64,000 nucleotides of DNA from Aselliscus stoliczkanus (lineage: Eukaryota; Chordata; Mammalia; Chiroptera; Hipposideridae). The stretch is taken from NCBI GenBank assembly GCA_033961575.1, contig CM066727.1, forward strand, positions 150,769,434-150,833,433, given 5' to 3'. The notes beneath the pieces are model-generated. The model did not search any database. It was not told the DNA's origin and saw nothing but the letters and a program-made list of their open reading frames with translations. Shown piece by piece: positions 58,080-64,000 of the stretch. Made by a program: the position numbers and the translations under genes. Positions within the stretch are counted from its first letter, which is position 1, and every line of letters starts with the position of its first letter.

Positions 58080-58415
58080 AATCTCCAAACATAACTTTGA
58101 GGAGCTATATTCTCAGAAAAGTTTTGAGAGGCCTCCAGAATCTAGGTGGACTGAATGGTGATGGTATTACCCTGTATGAAATCAGTTTAAAAGACTGGGA
58201 TAGGTAGTGTTTTTTTTCAAGTGTGTAGATTTCAAAACAAAGTTACAAGGAACATGAAGAAACAGAGAAAAATGGCCAAGTCAAAGAAACAAAACAAATC
58301 TCCATTAAACAGACCCCAAAAAATGGAGGAAAATGAACACTTAACAATTTAAATATAGCTGTCATAAGGATGCTCAGTGAGTTCAGGAAAGCAGTATGCA
58401 TTTTAGTTTTATTGC
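58080..58415 (+). mobile_element. Old L1M/HAL1-type ORF1 fragment
   Basis: 'GACCCCAAAAAATGGAGGAA', 'ATAGCTGTCATAAGGATGCT' and 'CAGTGAGTTCAGGAAAGCAG' resemble the ORF1 5' region of ancient L1M or HAL1 elements. No open frame. Confidence 0.55.
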
Positions 58416-59046
58416 TTCTATTCTGAATTTTTAAAAATGTGAATATTTTCTAAAAATGATAGACAACATGGAAATTCTATATAATGCTAAATATCATGAT
58501 CAATATTTATCTTGAAAATATGCACTAGCTTTCACAAAATATAAAGCTCTACATTTAAAGTGCAGTGCACTAGTATGTATTACCTCACAGGACTGTATTT
58601 AATATACAATAATACAGGATATGTAGATCCTTTAAATGTAAAGGAATTATCAGTGACATCTTGAAAATACACCTGAAATTACACACTAATTTTGAAACTC
58701 TGTATTTGATATCTAATGTGATATTATATGCACCTTTTAGGAACTGATATTAACAGAATTAGAACTATTTTTACATTGCACTATAGTGAATATCTCAAAG
58801 AAATAATTTCATTTCCAGAAAATTCTGGAGGAGAAATAAACTGTACTATATTTTTAAATAAGTCAATCAAGAAAGTATTGGAGAAACTTGGGTATGAAAG
58901 TGGAAGAAATGGGAAAATATTAAATTAACTACAAGGTGGCATATAAAGAGACTGTAAACAACAGGCCTAATACAGATGTTTAGGATTTTCAAGACTTTAC
59001 TTAATTGCTCTTTTAGAATGCCCTTTATTTTTGATAAAATAAAAAT
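58416..59046. other. Intergenic, 3' flank of OR pseudogene
   Basis: No supported feature. Confidence 0.45.
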
Positions 59047-59978
59047 TCATTCATTTGTAAAAAATATTTCTTTATGGACTACGTCTTTGAAGGCTTGTTT
59101 TACTTGCTGGTTTCTCAGGGTGTAAATGAAGGGGTTGAGCATGGAAGCAACAGAGGTACTGAGAATAGCTACTCCTTTGATCAATGATGCCTTTTCTTTT
59201 GCAGAGGGATTAGCATACATGAATATGCAGCTTCCATAAGAGATGGAAATGACAACCATGTGAGAAGAACAAGTGGAGAAAGCCTTTTTTCTCTGACTGG
59301 CAGATGGGATTCTCAAAATAGTCCTGATAATGTTCATATAAATCACTAATGCCAAAGTGAATAGCGAAGTTACCAAAGCAAAGTAAAACCGATTACTTCC
59401 AGGAGCCATGTATCCGAGCAAGACAGTTGTAAAAGCAGAAAACAGTCAGAGGCAAAGTGATCAATGACATTGGAAGCACAGTAATCCAGTTGCAGGAGTA
59501 GCATAAGGGGTGGGAAAATGGTCAGAAACCCTCCCAGCCACGCACATAGCACCAGGAGGCTGCAGGGTTTCCTGCTCATGATGGTTGTATAGTGAAGGAG
59601 TTTGCAGATGGCAACATAGCGGTCACAGGACATGGCGGTTAGCATGTAAAATTCAGTCACTCCCATGAAAATAGAGAAAATAGTTGGGCTGCACGGTTAT
59701 TACAGGAAATAGTCTTATCCCTGGTGATAATTTCCCCTAGAAATCTAGGGATACATACAGTTGTAAATGAGATTTCTAAGAAAGAGAAGTTCCGGAGGAA
59801 GAAATACATAGAAGTCTGTAGATGGGAGTCCACCAAAGATAGGGTGATGATAGTCAGGTTTCCAGTGACACTTAATATATAAGTGATAAATAAAAAGGAA
59901 AATCACAATCTGAAGGTCAGGATCATCAGAAATACCTAGGAGGACAAACTCTGTGATCACTGTGTGGTTCATGTGCAT
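59047..59978 (-). pseudogene. OR6C-like pseudogene, three frameshifts
   Basis: A near full-length OR copy on the minus strand. It opens with ATG (MHMNHTVITEF; the second Met fits the family start), with Asn-His-Thr glycosylation. Single-base losses shift the frame near 59893 (TM1), near 59675 (before TM3) and near 59388 (TM5). The TM3 motif reads [15 protein letters not shown] (family [15 protein letters not shown]), and about two codons, including the Ser of the TM5 SY motif, are deleted. The third part (59370-59047) is otherwise intact to the normal stop ('[12 protein letters not shown]', '[11 protein letters not shown]'). High similarity to the intact gene at 47487 implies recent loss. Confidence 0.93.
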
Positions 59979-61929
59979 TTCTCTCTCTCTCTCCCACTCT
60001 CACCCTTTCTTTAGAATTTTAAAGATATTTAGGTGGAAAAAGTATTAAAGGGAGGAGATGAAAGATATAATTCATCATGATCAGTATCATCATCACTGAT
60101 AAAATTCTAAAACATTTTCTGTAATCCATGCTGATTTTATTTTATTTTTTGACTATTTATTGTTTGTATTATGTCTTCATCTGTGAGTCCTGCTTTGCTA
60201 GTTCTCTTATATCAGAAGTTGGGAAATCTTCATACAATATCATTGAGAGATGGTAAATAAAATCAATACTTCTTGTTTTGTCCAATTTATAAAAATCTTA
60301 CATTTTTGTTGAAACAAGCATATGAAATATTCATTTTTCTTTTTTTCTGTCCTGTATTTATTAGAAGTTACCACCACCTAAAAACAGAAATGAGTGACCT
60401 TAATTCCATAAAAATGTAAAAGTGAAACTTAGAAGATCTTTTAAAGTAACAACCCATTATACTTTTTATGATATAAGAAATCAATGAATGATTTTCTTAG
60501 GAAATAAAATAGAGGTTTTATTTCTAATTATTTTATGTTTTAATTTTATCTTTAATATTAATATTTATAGGTGTAATTATCAAGATAATATGAGAACATT
60601 ATATATTTACTATTCATTTATTTATAATATATATAAATAAATACAATATATATTTATTATTAGATAGAGGAAGTAACCTAATTATTTTATTTAACAACAG
60701 AGAACATATTCACTTATTTATTGGTTCTTCTTATAATTTTATCAAAATCATTAATGTTTGACATCTATGAGTTGCTAGAAATGTATATATAGTAGCATTT
60801 TTAGTTTTGAAAAAACTGAAAGGCACATGCAGCATTAATCTATTTTTTTATTTTGCACTGAAGCACGAATTGGAAAAGCAACCTCTTGCCTCAGATCTTA
60901 GCAGCTCTGTCACCCAGTGAATTTTCCATTTGAACATCCTTTCTTCTGAGCTATTAAGCTTTCTATTCCCTTGTAATTCTGCTCCATATTTATCTTTTGC
61001 ATGAAACCACTTATCCATTAGAATATTTCAGAAGTATATAAGAAAATGTCTCCCACTCGTCCTAACTTACCCGTTAATTCCCAGCTGTGCTGGATATACT
61101 ATTCTGTAGATTTGGTTTGTTAAACTTATGACAGTTACCTTCTTCATATTTTAGATAGTCAAATTTTCACTGTGAAGGATAGAACTCAAAATCATTGTTC
61201 CTCTGCCAGACACTAGCAAACTCACACTAATCAAATTTGATTTTATTTTTTCCTCTATTTTATAGCCATTAATGGCTCAAGGGAAATAGTTCAGGAATTA
61301 GAAATGGAATGTCATAAACCTTAAAAAGTCAAAGTATACTATAGTCCTCTTCAATAATATTGATTTAGAAGTTTAAGGAAGTAATATTTAAAGAGACAAC
61401 TGAGAAACATAGACAACTTTGGGTATTATGAGTATATATTCTTAAACTAGGATCTGGCTTCCCTCTGGTTGCACTTAATAGCTCAAAATCTCCAATCTAT
61501 TTTTTTTGACCTCAGAAGAGAGTTATGCACTGATCTTCTGGGAACAAGACAAAGCCCATGTCACATCTTGGCTACATGATAGACGATGAGGGATTTCCGG
61601 AAGCCATCCTTGGATTTATCTATAGCCTCTTAACTCTTCTCTTAATGTATCTTCCTTGGGAATGGTTATGTTCATCTTTGTATCCCACAGCGGACATATA
61701 ATGGTGACTTCTACAAAATAATTATTTCCATTAATCACAATTGCTTAATATTTTATAAGTAATAAAGATAGTTGTGAATTCTACTTTCTTACAAAAATAG
61801 AACTTAATCTAATTTAATCAATTGAAGACAATCAATGTCCTACAGATCAGGAAGAGCTTTTTACCTCCTTCTTGACTGCCTTAAATAATTTAGATAGAAA
61901 ACTTGTACCAGGAAGGCAGCTATTACCAA
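59979..61929. other. Intergenic, nothing recognised
   Basis: About 1.9 kb. A CT-rich patch lies at 59979-60000 just upstream of the pseudogene, and a TATA-rich low-complexity patch at 60540-60670. No gene is supported. Confidence 0.5.
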
Positions 61930-63302
61930 AGATAGCATTCTTTTATATAAGTAAGACTTCTCCAACCCCTCAGGCAAGGGAAACAAAAGAAAAAATAACC
62001 AAAGGAGACTACATCAAACTAAAAAGTTTTTTCACAGCTGAAGAAAATCATCAACATAACAAAAAGACATTCTACCGAATGGGAGAAGATACTTGCCAAT
62101 GATGCATCCGATAAGCGTTTAATATCCAAAATTTATAGAAAACTCATACACCTCAACAACAAAAATCAAATAATCCAATTAAAAAATGGGCCGAGGACAT
62201 GAAGAGATATTTCTCCAAAGAGGACATACAGGTGGCCAATAAACAAATGAAAAGATGCTCAACCTCACTATCATTAGGGAAATGCAAATAAAAACCACAA
62301 TGAGATACCACCTCATTCTGGTCAGAATGGCTATCATCAATGAATCAACAAACTAGTGTTGGTGAGGTTGTGGGGAAAAGGGAGCCCTTGTGTACTGTTG
62401 GTGGGATTGCAAACGGTTGCAGCCACTATGGAAAACAGGATGAAGGTTTTTCAAAAAATTAAAAATATAACTATCTTATGACCCAGCAAATTAACTCCTG
62501 GGTATTTATCCAAAGAAACCCAAAACACTAATTTGAAAAAATATATGCACCCTTATGTTTACTGCAGCACTATTCACAATAGCCAAGATATAAAAACAAC
62601 TGAAATGCCCATCAATAGATGATTGGATAAAGAAATTTTGGTACATTTATACAATGGAGTATTACTCTGCCATAAAAAAGAATGAAATCTTACCATTTGC
62701 AACAACAAGGGTGGACCTAGGGGAAATTATGCTGAGTGAAATAAGTCAGACTGAGAAAGAAATATCATATGACCTCCCTTATATGTGGACTCTAAAAAAC
62801 AGAATAAACAAACAAACAAAACACAAATAGACTAATAGATACAGAGAACAAACTGATGTTGCTGGATGGGAGGGGGTTGGGGGGTATAGGTGGGAAAAGT
62901 GAAGGGATTAGAAAGTACAAATTGGTAGTCATAAAAAAGTCATGAAGATGTGAAATACTGTATGGGGGACATAGTCAATGATGCTGTAAAAACTACTTGT
63001 GGTGTCAGATGGTTGCTAAACTTTTCAAGGGAATCACTTCCTGAATTATGTAAATGCCTGGCCACTATGCTGTACATCTGAAACTAGTATAGAATAATAT
63101 TGAATGTCAACTATAATTTAAAACTATAGTCATGGGATGTAAAGTACAGCATAGGGAATATAGTGGATGGTATTGTAATAGCTATGTATGGTGTCAGATG
63201 GGTAGTGGACTTGTTGGGGTTATTATTTTGTGAGGTGTGTAAATGTCTAATCTTTATGTTGTTTTGTATGCCTGAAACTATTATATAATTTCAAAAAAAA
63301 AT
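61930..63302 (+). mobile_element. L1 3' third, 5'-truncated
   Basis: Plus-strand ORF2 C-terminal region ('GGAGACTACATCAAACTAAA', 'AAATGGGCCGAGGACATGAA', 'GGTATTTATCCAAAGAAACC') and a 3' UTR containing two related segments in a row (62870-63110 and 63125-63295). It ends in an A-rich tail. No intact frame. Confidence 0.88.
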
Positions 63303-63609
63303 GTAAGAAAAAAAGAAAAACTTCTCCACATGGCAGGGCATACATTTGTTTACCAAATATTTGCTCTTCCCACCTCCTTGTGAATTATCTTGCTCTTCTT
63401 TGAAGTCCCAGGGCTCCCCACCCCTTTCTTCTTAGCTCAGAATATATATATAAACCTCAGAATAGTATATATAAACTTCAATTGCCTGACTGCCTGCCTA
63501 TGAGCCTCGTATTCTTAATGACCCCTGTATGTGTATATAAATTTAAATTTAATTTTCTGCCAATTTAATTGTTAATCTCTCTCATGCCAATTTAATTCTT
63601 AGGCTAGAT

Positions 63610-63832
63610 CAGGGGTTGGCAAACTTTTGAAATGGAAGAGCCAATCCTGTCCCTCAAAGTTTTGCGAGACCTATAAAACAAATGAGATCACCATTATGTG
63701 AATAATATTCTTTAAAAATTTTATAAATGAAACTATGATAGTTTTATCTTCATTTTCAATTGTACTTCAGAGCCACATGTACGTACCCAAAGAGCTGCAT
63801 GTGGCTCACGTGCTGCAGTTAGCTGACCCCTG
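63610..63832. mobile_element. Non-autonomous hAT element, 223 bp
   Basis: Terminal inverted repeats CAGGGGTTGGCAAACT and, at the other end, AGTTAGCTGACCCCTG. An 8-bp target duplication GGCTAGAT / GGCTAGAC (63602-63609 and 63833-63840) is typical of hAT transposons. It contains the word pair 'GAGCCACATG' / 'GCATGTGGCTCACG' near its right end. No coding sequence. Confidence 0.9.
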
Positions 63833-63840
63833 GGCTAGAC

Positions 63841-64000
63841 AGAAGAACCTACAAAAGTAGAGGAGAAAATTTTCCTTCCCATTATCATATTTCTAAATTT
63901 TGAAATCAGGAATTTGTGCCTTGTCATTTTATTCTTTGATTATTCTAATTAGAAGTATATTAATTACGTTTATCTTCTCAAATATTGGTTTTTGTCTTTA
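63841..64000. other. Flank, nothing recognised
   Basis: AT-rich sequence to the end of the window with no feature. Confidence 0.45.

Overview
This window is mammalian nuclear DNA: AT-rich, no operons, packed with LINE-1 (L1) copies, tRNA-derived SINEs, mariner and hAT DNA transposons and retroviral LTRs, with single-exon olfactory receptor (OR) genes between them. A placental mammal is certain in practice. A bat, perhaps of the rhinolophoid/yinpterochiropteran side, is my best guess from the SINE heads and the mix of L1, mariner and hAT elements, but I could not search a repeat library.

Genes. Five OR loci, all on the minus strand, carry class II OR family 6 (OR6C-like) signatures. Three have full open frames (20240-21181, 33896-34834, 47487-48425; 312-313 codons). 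Two are pseudogenes: 28015-30072 is cut into three pieces by two L1 insertions, and 59047-59978 carries three single-base frameshifts. Each intact gene has a good 3' splice-acceptor sequence 15-40 bases upstream of its ATG, as expected for the intronless coding exon of an OR gene. This looks like part of an OR6C cluster. The products would be odorant-sensing G-protein-coupled receptors of the olfactory cilium.

Layout. 0-11 kb: intergenic with SINEs and L1 3' ends. 11-19 kb: a stack of L1s holding a decayed Hsmar1-like mariner and a 951-bp solo LTR with intact 6-bp target duplications. 20-35 kb: two intact ORs and the L1-split OR pseudogene. 36.6-45.2 kb: a five-layer nest (SINE, retrocopy with a polyadenylated 3' end, full-length L1 plus a second L1, and a SINE inside the full-length L1). 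47.5-48.4 kb: third intact OR. 50-58 kb: a retrocopy-like 3' end, a mariner split by a prematurely polyadenylated L1 with a tandem-monomer 5' UTR, and a second LTR. 59-60 kb: frameshifted OR. 62-64 kb: L1 3' half and a hAT element with 8-bp target duplications.

No new multi-gene system is visible. The most interesting content is the structure of the retroelement insertions (nesting, 5' inversions, early polyadenylation), two hairpin-forming inverted repeats, an unassigned repeated segment present three times, and the way L1s have broken OR genes. All repeat family names come from recognition by eye, not from a database match.
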